Shown: positions 16,784-25,902 of the stretch, one piece after another
How positions within the stretch are numbered: the first letter of the stretch is position 1
Layout of the letters: every line of letters begins with the position of its first letter
Origin: UMGS1696 sp964621165
GTDB lineage: Bacteria > Bacillota > Clostridia > Oscillospirales > CAG-272
Direction: 5' to 3'
Assembly (NCBI GenBank): GCA_964621165.1
Contig: CAZULC010000007.1
Coordinates: 22,552 to 86,551, forward strand
DNA length: 64,000 bases
The notes under the pieces: model-generated
What the model saw: the letters and a program-made list of their open reading frames with translations, nothing else
The model's database searches: none
What the model was told of the DNA's origin: nothing
Translations under genes and position numbers: made by a program

Positions 16784-17656
16784 ATGGAAAAAATTATTTT
16801 TTTGGGCGAGCGGGGCTTGAAATTCAGGCTTACCTATGCCGTGACGGTTCTTTCGGTCATTTGCGTATCAATGGCGGCGTATATCGGAGCGGATTTCATG
16901 CGTGACGCGGACCGAGCGGCTTACTACGAAGGACTGAACGCGGCTGAGATGAAGAACGCGGCGTACCTGCTCATGGATGAAGCGGAGTCCGGAAATCTTA
17001 TAGAGGCGTATCATCACGCAAAATCAGCGGCGGAATACGCGAAAAAGGCCGGACGGGGTGATACAGGCGTGAAGTTCGACTCAATTGCACAAAAGCTGTC
17101 GAACGGCGGAGTGATCGGTGAAGAGGAGCTTGAGACAATACGCAGGACTGCCGGAGGGGATGACTTTTCGGACTCTGAGTCTGCCTCGATTGCCGCCGGA
17201 CTTGAAGTTTTGAATCAGTGGAATACGCGGCGGGGAGTGCGTGAGAATGAGCGGGGAAGCGAGTACATTACACGGCGGGTGCGGGAGACGGCTGAGGAAA
17301 ATATAAAGCGGCTGTTCGGCGTGAAAAAACTGAACCATGAGCCGGTTGTGGTGGACGACATGATTCTCTACAGCTGCAAAAATGCCTACGCGGCTTTGAG
17401 TCTCGGGACGGGACAGCCCATTGAGTTTGCTTGGTTTCTCCCTCGCAAGCCGGCGGTTCTCGGAGACGAGGAATGCATACTCGCAGCCAATGAATTTGTC
17501 AGGGAATACTTCCATATGATGAGGGCTGAGTCGGAACTTGCGGGAATATCGTGCGAGGACGGCTGCGTCAGGGTCAATTACGCTTCGTCAGCGGGCAGAA
17601 TCACGGTTTTGGTCGAGCGAGGGGAAGGCAGAGTCGTTGGTCTGGCCTCGGTATAA
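16784..17656 (+). CDS. membrane-anchored protein, weakly YpeB-like
   Basis: A 290-residue protein with one N-terminal membrane segment (about residues 16-35) and an extracytoplasmic remainder. Residues ~50-75 are alanine-rich and helical. The last ~65 residues (EECILAANEFVREYF ... GRVVGLASV) resemble the closing PepSY-like repeat of the germination protein YpeB, which stabilises the cortex hydrolase SleB. No sleB is adjacent, so the assignment is a hint only. GGTGA precedes the start. It stands alone between holB and a convergent gene. Sporulation genes occur 3 kb away. Confidence 0.5.
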   Translation: MEKIIFLGERGLKFRLTYAVTVLSVICVSMAAYIGADFMRDADRAAYYEGLNAAEMKNAAYLLMDEAESGNLIEAYHHAKSAAEYAKKAGRGDTGVKFDSIAQKLSNGGVIGEEELETIRRTAGGDDFSDSESASIAAGLEVLNQWNTRRGVRENERGSEYITRRVRETAEENIKRLFGVKKLNHEPVVVDDMILYSCKNAYAALSLGTGQPIEFAWFLPRKPAVLGDEECILAANEFVREYFHMMRAESELAGISCEDGCVRVNYASSAGRITVLVERGEGRVVGLASV

Positions 17657-17685
17657 AAAATCCGTCCCATTTTGCGTGAGACGGA
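17654..17685 (-). terminator. terminator after the DUF4965 gene
   Basis: On the minus strand TCCGTC pairs with GACGGA (forward 17661-17666 with 17680-17685), followed by TTTTTT (forward 17655-17660). It overlaps the end of the convergent gene. Confidence 0.65.
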
Positions 17686-17700
17686 AATATTGTCTGTGAT

Positions 17701-19665
17701 TTACTTTTTCCAGTTCTTCATGATTCCCTTGTACTCGAGAAGCTTTATGAAGTGTCCGCCGACAACTGAGCGGTGCTGGAATCCAACCTGCTGTGAGGTC
17801 ACTGTGTCGTACCAGTCGGTTGCGGGTACTCTCGATGGCGAGCAGTCGTAGCTCTTCCACAGCGGCTCAACGTATGCTTCAAAGTCGCGCTTGCTCTCGG
17901 CGAGGGTTCCGGTCCACATGAGCCAGTCGGACTTGGTGTAGTTTGCCCGGTTGTCAAGTGGCATACCGTAGGCGTTCATGCGGCGGGTGTAGCTGGTGAA
18001 CTCGGAGGCGATAACGCCCTTGTCCATGACGTTCGTACCCATGAGCTTGTCCCAGACGATATTGTACTTCATTGACCATGTTCCCGCTCTGTCAAAGGCC
18101 AGTCTGTAGCTTCCGTCACCGTTTGACGCGCGTTCAGCCCAGCCTTCAGCCATTTTGCGTGCGGCGGTCATCATCTTTTCGCAGTCATCCTCGCGTCCGA
18201 TAAGATGATAGATTATGCCCAGCCCGCTGATTCCCATGATTGCTTTCAGGGATAGGTTGCAGTTGTGGGCGAGATGTCCGGCAAAGTCGTCGGTGCAGAG
18301 CTGGTTTTCCGGGTCGTCGCCGTGTGCGATAAGGTACTTGACCCATGCCTCGAGCAGGTCGAGATTGTCCTCGGCGAATTTTGTGTCACCGGAGGCGATT
18401 GTGGCGGCGGCTGTCATGACCAGCATGTTTCCGCATTCCTCAACGGGCATCTGACCCTCGATGTTGTTGCCGGAGTAAACCTGACCGTGGAGCAGGGGGT
18501 ACTGTCCGCAGTCGTGGGGCGCGAAGTCGAAAATCCATCCGTCGGTGCGGGCGTATTTGACAATGGGGCGCATCATGCCGAGAACCAGCTCAGGGTTGTA
18601 GAGCAGGTACAGCGGAATCGAGGGGTAGCTTACGTCCACTGTAGCCGCGCATCCGTTGGAGAAGCACTCCTTTGAGATGAAGAGAATCTGCCCGTCCGTG
18701 TCCACTGCAACCTTGTGAGCGGCGATTGACTGGCGGTAGGACAGCTCGCAGATTTCGGCGTACTTTTCCCCACCGGCCCGGGTGCAGTCGAGAAACAGCT
18801 TGTCGGAGAACTCACGGCATTCGACTATTCTTTCGTCGTAGTCGGCGTAGGCTTCTTCTATTGCCTCCGTGATGGTCTTGCCGCCGCGGTTCCAGTAGGA
18901 TGTCAGTTCCTCGCCGAAGTATTTGATGGACTTCACGTCGTCGTAGGAGAATGTGAAGAGCGCGGAAGGGGAACATTCTGTACATAAGTCGGCTTCGGCT
19001 GTGACAAAGGTCATTTCTTCACGGAAGTTCTCCGGCGGGTTGTCGTTCCGGTGGCGCTTACGGTAGGGGACGGCCTTCTTTTCCACGGATACGGAACCCT
19101 TGTCCACGCCGAGGTAGAAACAGCCCCAGTTGATGCGTATGTCGTCGCCTGAGACCGCGAGAACGGGCTGTTTTACGCTTCCCATTTTGACGGCGGTGTA
19201 GTTTCTGCCGGTGATGGTTTTCGTCACAACCTCATCTTCCCCGCGCAGGTTGAGGCAGATTTCCTCGGACACGGAGAGTTTGATTTTCACGCTGTGCGCC
19301 TTGCCGTCGGATGAAGCAGCTGTAATATTTAGGTAGCTGACGGGGCGGCTGAGTACGTCGAGGTTGTCAAGCAGGAGCGGGGTCGTGAAGGTGAGGAAGA
19401 GGGTGACTCCGGCTCCTTCGAAGGTATAGCGGGTCGAGAGGGCGTCGCAGTCACGTCCGGTCTGGGGGATTACTTTCGAGTCGTCTCCGTTTACCTTACC
19501 CATGAAGCGGTAGTTTTCGCCGTCGATTTCGGCATATCCTACGATAGTATTAGGCTTGCCGGTCCAGTGGACTGTGGTTCTGTCGGTGAGGGTATCGGCG
19601 GGGGACCAGACTGAAAAATACGGGTCAACTGTAATCAGCGGAGTTGACGGAGGTCTTAATATCAT
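17701..19665 (-). CDS. DUF4965/glutaminase-like domain protein
   Basis: A 654-residue protein matching the glutaminase A-like/DUF4964-DUF5127-DUF4965-DUF1793 architecture, common in Bacteroides and some gut Clostridia. The N terminus RPPSTPLITVDPYFSVWS is characteristic of the first module. Central and C-terminal parts form an all-alpha toroid-like domain (SYPSIPLYLLYNPELVLGMM ... DDFAGHLAHNCNLS), ending in RSVVGGHFIKLL. Fungal relatives hydrolyse glutamine, but biochemical support in bacteria is thin, and glycan-related roles are possible. There is no signal peptide. GGAGAT precedes ATG and a good terminator follows, so it is monocistronic. Confidence 0.85.
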   Translation of the reverse strand: MILRPPSTPLITVDPYFSVWSPADTLTDRTTVHWTGKPNTIVGYAEIDGENYRFMGKVNGDDSKVIPQTGRDCDALSTRYTFEGAGVTLFLTFTTPLLLDNLDVLSRPVSYLNITAASSDGKAHSVKIKLSVSEEICLNLRGEDEVVTKTITGRNYTAVKMGSVKQPVLAVSGDDIRINWGCFYLGVDKGSVSVEKKAVPYRKRHRNDNPPENFREEMTFVTAEADLCTECSPSALFTFSYDDVKSIKYFGEELTSYWNRGGKTITEAIEEAYADYDERIVECREFSDKLFLDCTRAGGEKYAEICELSYRQSIAAHKVAVDTDGQILFISKECFSNGCAATVDVSYPSIPLYLLYNPELVLGMMRPIVKYARTDGWIFDFAPHDCGQYPLLHGQVYSGNNIEGQMPVEECGNMLVMTAAATIASGDTKFAEDNLDLLEAWVKYLIAHGDDPENQLCTDDFAGHLAHNCNLSLKAIMGISGLGIIYHLIGREDDCEKMMTAARKMAEGWAERASNGDGSYRLAFDRAGTWSMKYNIVWDKLMGTNVMDKGVIASEFTSYTRRMNAYGMPLDNRANYTKSDWLMWTGTLAESKRDFEAYVEPLWKSYDCSPSRVPATDWYDTVTSQQVGFQHRSVVGGHFIKLLEYKGIMKNWKK

Positions 19666-19793
19666 ATAATTTATCTCCTTGCGTTAATGAAATTCAAATT
19701 TTTTTACATAATTATAATACCATGAATAAATAACAAAATCAATAGGAAAAAATAGATTTTTCCCGCCTTTTTTGTGCAGTAAATTAACATTAC

Positions 19794-19937
19794 ATGCTCT
19801 TTCGGCAAAAGTCCGGAGTAAGGACGGCTACGGGGGATTTTGTGTCGCGGCTGAATCATGCGCATATGCTGTATAAGGAAGCCGGAATATCGGCGGCAGG
19901 ATTAAATCATCAGTGCGGAAGGTACGGTAAAGCTTGA
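19794..19937 (+). CDS. doubtful 47-codon ORF upstream of dpaA
   Basis: The 327-base gap between the DUF4965 gene and dpaA contains one open frame of 47 residues (starts MLFRQKSGVRTATGDF, ends HQCGRYGKA). Composition looks protein-like, but no ribosome site precedes the ATG. It could be a small protein, a decayed gene end or chance. The first ~120 bases of the gap are AT-rich and hold nothing else I can support; I see no convincing sigma-K type promoter for dpaA. Confidence 0.2.
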   Translation: MLFRQKSGVRTATGDFVSRLNHAHMLYKEAGISAAGLNHQCGRYGKA

Positions 19938-19992
19938 TTTACGGCTTTTTCGCGCAAAGGTATTTTTGCTTTATATGAATATGGAGATATAT

Positions 19993-20895
19993 ATGAAAGA
20001 GAAAAAGGCCGCGCTTCTCGGTGGAGATAGGAGAATGCTGGCGGCAGCGCGGTGTCTCTCGGAAAAATACGCGGTTTCTGTGTGGGGATTCTCGTCTCTA
20101 TACGGAAAGCAGGAATCAAAGCTGTTCGGAAACGCGGTCTGCTGTGACACATGGGAGTCGGCGGTTGATGGAGCTGAGGCTGTGATTCTGCCCCTGCCCA
20201 TGAGCCGTGACGGGGTCAGGTTAATTCTGCCCTTGTCTGAGTCGGGGGAGGATGTGCGGCTTGCTGAGCTGATTGAAAAAATCAGGCCGGGCGCACTTCT
20301 TCTTGGCGGAAACATACCATCTGCCATATCCGACTGTGGGGTGAAGCACGGTTTGACCGTTGTAGACTACTATAATGACGAGTCGGTGCAGATTTACAAT
20401 TCCGTCATATGTGCCGAGGGAGCCATTGCCGCCTGCATCGATACTCTTCCCGTGACCATATCTGGAATGCGGGCTGTTGTGACGGGCTACGGCAGAATCG
20501 GGCGGGCTTTGGCTGTTCGTCTGGTTCTCCTTGGAGCCGAGGTCTATGTGGCTGCGAGAAGCAGGAGGGACTTGGCCTACGCGAAGGTCGACGGATGCGT
20601 TCCCGTTCCACTCGAGGAATACAAGGCCTATCCCACCTTATGCGAGGCTGTTTTCAACACTGCTCCGGCGGAGATATTCACGGAAGAGGTGCTGTCAAAA
20701 ATGTCGGGCGGCGAGGTCATATTTGATCTGGCGGCAAAGGACGGACTCATTGACAAAAAAGCCGCCGCAGAACTGGGTATACGCCTGATTTCACTTCCGG
20801 CCCTCCCCGGGAAGGTTTCTCCCGACAGCGCGGGTGAGATAATATGCCGTGCGGTGAGCGAGAGGGCGGAGGAGTTCTTTGAGTCCGGCGAATGA
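19993..20895 (+). CDS. dpaA: dipicolinate synthase subunit A
   Basis: With DpaB makes dipicolinic acid from dihydroxytetrahydropicolinate in the mother cell during sporulation (B. subtilis SpoVFA). The 300 residues match family length. The Rossmann nucleotide site is VVTGYGRIGRALAVRLVLLG near residues 160-180, and the N-terminal part has the D-isomer dehydrogenase-like fold with PLPMSRDG. The ATG at 19993 has GGAG 7 bases upstream; the open frame upstream to 19966 is AT-rich. dpaB follows after 60 bases. The spoVAD-AE genes at 40-41 kb import the product. Confidence 0.95.
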   Translation: MKEKKAALLGGDRRMLAAARCLSEKYAVSVWGFSSLYGKQESKLFGNAVCCDTWESAVDGAEAVILPLPMSRDGVRLILPLSESGEDVRLAELIEKIRPGALLLGGNIPSAISDCGVKHGLTVVDYYNDESVQIYNSVICAEGAIAACIDTLPVTISGMRAVVTGYGRIGRALAVRLVLLGAEVYVAARSRRDLAYAKVDGCVPVPLEEYKAYPTLCEAVFNTAPAEIFTEEVLSKMSGGEVIFDLAAKDGLIDKKAAAELGIRLISLPALPGKVSPDSAGEIICRAVSERAEEFFESGE

Positions 20896-20955
20896 CGTCC
20901 ATTTAATTATAATCTAAATTAAAATCAGCCGAAGGCGGCGGAAAGGAAGAAAACA

Positions 20956-21531
20956 ATGGATGGCAGAAAAGAGAAGCTTGGGTTTGCCATGTGCGGGTCG
21001 TTCTGCACTCATCACCATGCTCTTGAAATCATGAAAAAACTGTCGCAGGAGTACGATATATACCCGATTCTCTCCTACAACGCGGCGGGGGAGAACACAA
21101 GATTCGGCTCGTGCGCTCTGCTGAAAGAGAAAATCACCGGCATATGCGGACGTGAGCCAGTCGTCACTTTGACGGAAGCGGAGAAGTTTGGGCCGTACAA
21201 CCCACTCGACTATATGCTCATATGTCCCTGCACTGGAAACACTGCCGCAAAGCTGTCCCTTGGAATCAGCGACACACCGGTCACTCTGGCGGCAAAGGCC
21301 CACATGAGGCAGTCAAAGCCGATTCTCATCGCACTTGCCACAAACGACGCTCTGTCCGGCAACATAGAGAGTCTGGGACGGCTGCTGCAGCGGAAGGGAG
21401 TGTATCTCGTTCCCATGATACAGGACGACGTGAATAACAAGCCCCACTCCCTTGTGGCTGACTTCGAAATGTGCGTGGAATGTTTGAACCTCGCGAAAAA
21501 AGGAGAGCAGGCGCGTCCGCTTTTCAGGTAG
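20956..21531 (+). CDS. dpaB: dipicolinate synthase subunit B
   Basis: Flavoprotein-fold partner of DpaA (SpoVFB), 191 residues, in the same HFCD flavoprotein family as phosphopantothenoylcysteine decarboxylase. GFAMCGSFCTHH opens the fold; LICPCTGNTAAKLSLGISDT is the flavin/phosphate-binding region, and HMRQSKPILIALATNDALSG follows. AAAGGAAG precedes the start. It is translated with dpaA. Aspartokinase (lysC) at 59-60 kb feeds the same precursor pathway, but the dap genes are outside the window. Confidence 0.94.
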   Translation: MDGRKEKLGFAMCGSFCTHHHALEIMKKLSQEYDIYPILSYNAAGENTRFGSCALLKEKITGICGREPVVTLTEAEKFGPYNPLDYMLICPCTGNTAAKLSLGISDTPVTLAAKAHMRQSKPILIALATNDALSGNIESLGRLLQRKGVYLVPMIQDDVNNKPHSLVADFEMCVECLNLAKKGEQARPLFR

Positions 21532-21568
21532 GAATAAGGGGATTATTAAAAATCTTTGATTATATATC

Positions 21569-21616
21569 TTGAAATATATCCCGATATGTGTTAAAATAAG
21601 TATGATACAGCTTATT
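21569..21616 (+). promoter_or_regulatory. promoter with dyad upstream of the CapA-like gene
   Basis: TTGAAA (21569-21574), a 17-base gap and TAAAAT (21592-21597) precede the CapA-like gene. A dyad AATAAG (21595-21600) / CTTATT (21611-21616) overlaps the -10 and start region and could bind a regulator. Confidence 0.45.
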
Positions 21617-21635
21617 TAGAATACGGGATGCAGTG

Positions 21636-22712
21636 ATGAATATAAAATCAAAGATAGCGGCGGAGAGAACTGCTTTTGTTTCCGCCATGATTCTGGCAAC
21701 CACGGCGCTGATTGCGCTGTTTTCAATACTGAAAGGAAGCTCCAGTTATGCCCCGGGACTTGACAAAGCCTCCACAGCCGAGCCTGACGAACCAATCGAG
21801 GAAGCGGTCAGCATAGTCGAGCCGGACTACTCCTACAGGGAAGTGAAGCTGACCTTTGCGGGCGGGGTGAACCTTGGCTCCATGCTGGGAAGCACCTCCT
21901 ATGGCACAATAAACGGACTCTACGCCGACGAAGGAGCGGAGTATTTTCTCTCGGGTATATCCGGCGTGACGTGTGAGGACGACATGACCTTTGCGTTTCT
22001 GAACTCGGTCTTCTCCGACAGCGAGCTTGAACCGGTGGAAAAGGCTGAGGACGAGGCAAAGGAGTGGTACAAAGCTCCGTCGGAATCGGCTTCCGCTCTG
22101 TCTCTCGGCGGGATTGACGCGTTGTCCATAACGGGAGAGGGAGTCCGGGACTATGGCGACGGAGGATACGAGGACACAAAGGCGGCGCTTGAAGATCAGA
22201 ATATAATCTGGGGCGACTCGGGCAGGGCTGTCTACTACGACACAAAAGCCGGAATACGGGTGGCGGTTTACCCATGCTCATACAAGCCCGAGAATGCGCC
22301 TGGGGTGATTTCATGGATCGAAGGCGCCGTTGAAAAGAGCGACTTTGTAGTCGTCTGTATTGGCGGAGGTGCAGGTGACGGCGGGGAAGAAGAGCGGGAA
22401 ATGTACCATTCATTCATCGACAGCGGAGCGGATCTTGTGGTCGGCACAAACTATAGTACAGTCGGCGGACAGGAAGAATACGGCGGCGGGTACATTGCCT
22501 ACTCCCTCGGTTCCCTCATTAATGGCGCTGACAAGTACGACGAGGACAACTCCTGCCTGCTCACGGCCGACATGAAGGTGACGGACGACGGTATTGTTGA
22601 AATCACGTACACCCCGCGTCTCACCGAACCATACGCCGGAGAAGAGTCATGGAAGCCGGTTTTCGCTGAAAGTGAAGCCGAGGCTATTGTAATCAATCCG
22701 ATTAAAGAATAA
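21636..22712 (+). CDS. CapA-fold protein lacking the metal ligands
   Basis: A 358-residue membrane-anchored protein (hydrophobic residues ~14-34) with the outline of the CapA/PGA_cap metallophosphatase family linked to poly-gamma-glutamate capsules. The family strands are recognisable, but each ligand position is changed. GDVM reads GGVN in FAGGVNLGSML; the NLE position reads LNS in AFLNSVFSD; ANNH reads TGEG in SITGEGVRDYGDGGYEDT; the HPH motif reads NYS in GADLVVGTNYS. YSLGSLI marks the family end. It is probably a catalytically dead, binding or scaffolding relative. ATG at 21636 is preferred over GTG at 21633. Confidence 0.75.
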   Translation: MNIKSKIAAERTAFVSAMILATTALIALFSILKGSSSYAPGLDKASTAEPDEPIEEAVSIVEPDYSYREVKLTFAGGVNLGSMLGSTSYGTINGLYADEGAEYFLSGISGVTCEDDMTFAFLNSVFSDSELEPVEKAEDEAKEWYKAPSESASALSLGGIDALSITGEGVRDYGDGGYEDTKAALEDQNIIWGDSGRAVYYDTKAGIRVAVYPCSYKPENAPGVISWIEGAVEKSDFVVVCIGGGAGDGGEEEREMYHSFIDSGADLVVGTNYSTVGGQEEYGGGYIAYSLGSLINGADKYDEDNSCLLTADMKVTDDGIVEITYTPRLTEPYAGEESWKPVFAESEAEAIVINPIKE

Positions 22713-22776
22713 AGAATAAAGAATAAATTCTGGGCGGGGCTGTGCGGCTCTGCCCTTGTTGGTACGGAGGAAAAAC

Positions 22777-23292
22777 ATGTTAGCGGAAGTCATCGAAACA
22801 GAGCGGCTGATTCTGCGGGGATTTACAAAGGACGACGCACGCTTTGCCATAAGCATATGGAACGATCCTGAAATGGGGGAATATCTTCCCGACGAAGCCA
22901 TGGATGAAATTTCGCCGGAGTACCTCGCTGAAATTGAATCACTGGGCGACGACAGCGAGTGCTGCTACATGATTGCGATATCCAAAAAGATCGGCGAAAG
23001 AATCGGGACATGCAGCTATATTCCGGAGAACGGCGGGAAGTCCTACGACATTGCCTACTGCGTCCACCGAAATCACTGGCGTCAGGGATACGCAACTGAA
23101 ATGGCCGGCGGGATGATTGAGTATGCCCGTTCAAAGGGAGCCGACAAGGTGACTGTGCGGGTGAACCGGGAAAACAAGGCTTCAAACAGGGTGGCGGAAA
23201 AGTCGGGATTCCATGTAGTCGGTGAGAAGAAGTACCAAAAGCGCGGGACTGAGCGGGAGCAGGTGGATTATTTATATGAATTGAATTTCTGA
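22777..23292 (+). CDS. GNAT N-acetyltransferase (RimJ/RimL type)
   Basis: A 171-residue acetyltransferase of the Acetyltransf_3 group. TERLILRGFTKDDA is the typical N-terminal strand-helix, and HWRQGYATEMAGGMIEYA is the acetyl-CoA-binding motif (RxxGxA type). NKASNRVAEKSGFHVVGEKKYQKRG is the conserved end (broken here for length). Substrate unknown: either a ribosomal or other protein N terminus, or a small molecule. GGAGG lies 6 bases before ATG at 22777; a TTG at 22756 lies before that site and is rejected. Confidence 0.9.
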   Translation: MLAEVIETERLILRGFTKDDARFAISIWNDPEMGEYLPDEAMDEISPEYLAEIESLGDDSECCYMIAISKKIGERIGTCSYIPENGGKSYDIAYCVHRNHWRQGYATEMAGGMIEYARSKGADKVTVRVNRENKASNRVAEKSGFHVVGEKKYQKRGTEREQVDYLYELNF

Positions 23293-23427
23293 ACCGGCTT
23301 AAAAAATATCTTCCTTACATAAATTCCGGGATCGTGGGAATGATACTTTTGCGGGCGCGGCGATTGAATGAAGATTTCACCCTTTCGCTGTGGCTGTGAT
23401 AATTCTACAATCAGGGAGAAAACCAAA

Positions 23428-23655
23428 ATGGAAGAGACAAAGAAACCAAATCATTCTATTTCATGCAGCGTAAAGCAGTGCGCAAACCACGCGAAAACCT
23501 GCGACTACTGCGCTCTCGACAAAATCAGCGTAGGCACTCACGAGAAGAACCCCACCGTATGTCAATGCACCGACTGTGAGTCCTTCATCCTTGACTCCGC
23601 TTGCAAGTCCGGATGCGGATGCGACACAGTCTACGGCACGACAACCAAGGGCTGA
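23428..23655 (+). CDS. DUF1540 cysteine-rich protein
   Basis: A 75-residue protein with ten cysteines in the DUF1540 pattern: CSVKQCANHAKTCDYCALDKI, then VCQCTDCESF, and a C-terminal CKSGCGCD cluster. Such proteins are common in sporeforming Clostridia, and a metal-binding or spore role is often suspected but unproven. AGGGAG lies 9 bases before ATG. It is monocistronic with a terminator 35 bases downstream. The 135-base gap upstream holds no promoter I can call with confidence. Confidence 0.85.
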   Translation: MEETKKPNHSISCSVKQCANHAKTCDYCALDKISVGTHEKNPTVCQCTDCESFILDSACKSGCGCDTVYGTTTKG

Positions 23656-23690
23656 GCGGATATCCTGACGAACAGGTAATTGAATTGAAG

Positions 23691-23723
23691 AAAGCCGTGT
23701 GCTGATGGTATGCGGCTTTTTTG
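23691..23723 (+). terminator. terminator after the DUF1540 gene
   Basis: AAAGCCG (23691-23697) pairs with CGGCTTT (23713-23719), followed by a continuous T-run. Confidence 0.85.
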
Positions 23724-23853
23724 TGTGTTATGCATATGTGACCGACGGCGGAGTCCGCAATTTTGACGGATTTTACACAGACCTTACTTTAACGTAAAAG
23801 TTTTAAAATAATTTGAAATGGATTTCACCGTATTTTAACAAAAGATTTAATTT

Positions 23854-23974
23854 TATATCACATTTTGTCGGGGAAGAAGTGATATATTAATGATGTATAA
23901 GTATATTTTAATTCAAGGGATCCGGTACGGCTCGCGTTATTCGCATGGAAGTTTGGCTGACGGAAGCCGGATCC
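23854..23974. promoter_or_regulatory. two inverted repeats upstream of the Na/Pi transporter
   Basis: The 338-base gap before the transporter holds the terminator above and two dyads. TATATCAC (23854-23861) pairs with GTGATATA (23879-23886) across 17 bases and looks like an operator. GGATCCGG (23918-23925) pairs with CCGGATCC (23967-23974) and lies close before the GGGAG ribosome site, so it could form an RNA hairpin in the leader. I cannot identify a Pho box. Confidence 0.4.
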
Positions 23975-23993
23975 GGTTTTATGGGAGTAAAAC

Positions 23994-25808
23994 ATGACAA
24001 TCTTCAATCTGATAACCCTGCTTGGCGGACTTGCTATGTTCCTCTACGGTATGGAGGTTATGAGCGACGGCCTGAAGAATGCCTCGGGAGCCACCCTGAA
24101 AAAGGTTCTCGAAAAGGTAACGTCCAACGCCTTCATGGGAGTTTTGACCGGAACCCTCGTCACGGCTGTAATCCAGTCATCCACCGCTACAATCGTTATC
24201 ACTGTAGGCCTGATCACCGCCGGAGTTCTCAACCTCAAGCAGGCGGTCAGCATCGTTCTCGGCGCAAACATCGGAACCACAATCACGGCACAGATTATCC
24301 GGCTTATGGATATCGACTCAAAGGGCAACATGCTGATGGAGTTCTTTAAGCCCTCGACCCTCGCTCCCCTTGCAATGATCATCGGAATCATCCTTATTAT
24401 GTTTGTAAAAAAAGGCAGTTCCAAGCCCGTGGGAGGAATCTTCTGCGGATTCGGCGTGCTGTTCACTGGACTTATGTCAATGACCGCGTCGGTTGAGCCT
24501 CTGTCCCAATCGGACGCATTCATCAACATCATAAAGAGCGTGTCCGACATACCAATTCTCGGAATACTCGCCGGACTGGTCATGACAATGCTGATTCAGT
24601 CCTCGTCGGCTATGGTCGGTATGCTTCAGGCTCTGTCAGTCACGGGAGTCATGACAATGGAGCTGGTTTACCCCATCATCATGGGTATTAACCTCGGTAC
24701 CTGCGTGACGACGGCTATGGTCTGTTCCATCGGCTCGTCAAAGGACGCAAAGAGAACCGGTATCGCGCACATTGTGTTCAACGTGGCCGGAACCATACTG
24801 TTCATGATTGCCATAACGATTCTTAGAAGTGTCGGCGTGTTCCCGGAGCTTTGGAGCAAAATCGTTGACAGCGGAGACATCGCAAACTTCCAGACCGTGT
24901 TCAACCTCGTTACAGCTGTAGTACTGGTGCCGTTCACCGGACTTCTTGTAAAGCTGACCTACGTATTCATCAAGCCCGACGAAAAGAAGGTCGAGAAGGA
25001 CGACTACAGTGCGCTTAACACACTGGACGAAAAGCTGTACCTCGTGCCGAAAATCGCCCTTGCCGAAGCAAAGAACGCCATAGGAGTCATGGGCGGCATC
25101 GTAATGAACAACTTCGACGACAGTATAAAGCAGCTCGAGAGCTTCAGTGAAGAGGTCTCCGTAGGAATCAACACCCGGGAGGAAAAAATCGACGCGTTCA
25201 CGGACACGGTGGAGAACTACCTTGTTGACCTGTCAAAGAACGACGTAGGCGACGAGGTCAACGAAATCATCAACTCCATGATTCAGACCACAACGGACTT
25301 TGAGAGAATCGGCGACTACGCAACAAACCTGAACGAATACGCCGAGCGGATGAAGAACGAAAAGCTCAGCTTCTCACCACTCGCCACTGATGAGTTGCAC
25401 ATGCTTCTCGCCGCAATAAACGAAATAATCGGCATGACAGTCCAGGCTTTCAAGGACGACGACGTGGAGCTTGCCAAAAAGGTGGAACCCCTCGAGGAAG
25501 TCATCGACGACATGGTTCAGTACCTCCGCGAGAGCCACATCAACCGGCTCAAGACAGGCAAATGTACCGTTACTGCAGGAATTGTGTTCATTGAGATGCT
25601 GACCTACCTCGAGAGAGCCAGCGACCAGTGTTCAAGCATCGCCATATTTCTGATTTCCCGTACTGACCCGAGAATACGCAAGAATCACCACGAATACATT
25701 GCCGAGCTTCACAAGGAAACAGACTCCGCGTACAAGGTTGAAGTTCAGTCAAGACGTGCGCAGTATCTCGCTCCGCTGTTTGCGTTGAAGGAAGAAAAAA
25801 AGGCGTGA
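23994..25808 (+). CDS. Na+/phosphate cotransporter with PhoU domain
   Basis: A 604-residue NptA/YjbB-type sodium-phosphate symporter. Residues ~1-330 contain two inverted-repeat transport halves, each with the hallmark QSSTA (VIQSSTATIV) or QSSSA (LIQSSSAMVG) motif and many membrane helices. Residues ~340-590 form helical PhoU-like repeats in the cytoplasm (AKNAIGVMGGIVMNNF ... ERIGDYATNLNEYAERM), which likely gate transport. GGGAG precedes ATG. It is preceded by two dyads and followed by a sugar isomerase gene after 94 bases. Confidence 0.95.
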   Translation: MTIFNLITLLGGLAMFLYGMEVMSDGLKNASGATLKKVLEKVTSNAFMGVLTGTLVTAVIQSSTATIVITVGLITAGVLNLKQAVSIVLGANIGTTITAQIIRLMDIDSKGNMLMEFFKPSTLAPLAMIIGIILIMFVKKGSSKPVGGIFCGFGVLFTGLMSMTASVEPLSQSDAFINIIKSVSDIPILGILAGLVMTMLIQSSSAMVGMLQALSVTGVMTMELVYPIIMGINLGTCVTTAMVCSIGSSKDAKRTGIAHIVFNVAGTILFMIAITILRSVGVFPELWSKIVDSGDIANFQTVFNLVTAVVLVPFTGLLVKLTYVFIKPDEKKVEKDDYSALNTLDEKLYLVPKIALAEAKNAIGVMGGIVMNNFDDSIKQLESFSEEVSVGINTREEKIDAFTDTVENYLVDLSKNDVGDEVNEIINSMIQTTTDFERIGDYATNLNEYAERMKNEKLSFSPLATDELHMLLAAINEIIGMTVQAFKDDDVELAKKVEPLEEVIDDMVQYLRESHINRLKTGKCTVTAGIVFIEMLTYLERASDQCSSIAIFLISRTDPRIRKNHHEYIAELHKETDSAYKVEVQSRRAQYLAPLFALKEEKKA

Positions 25809-25902
25809 AGCTGACTGTTCCGGCAGGGAATCGGAAACAGCTTTAAATTCAGGAATATCGGAACACAAGGTTACTTATAATATAAAGGAAAGGCATTAAG
25901 AG

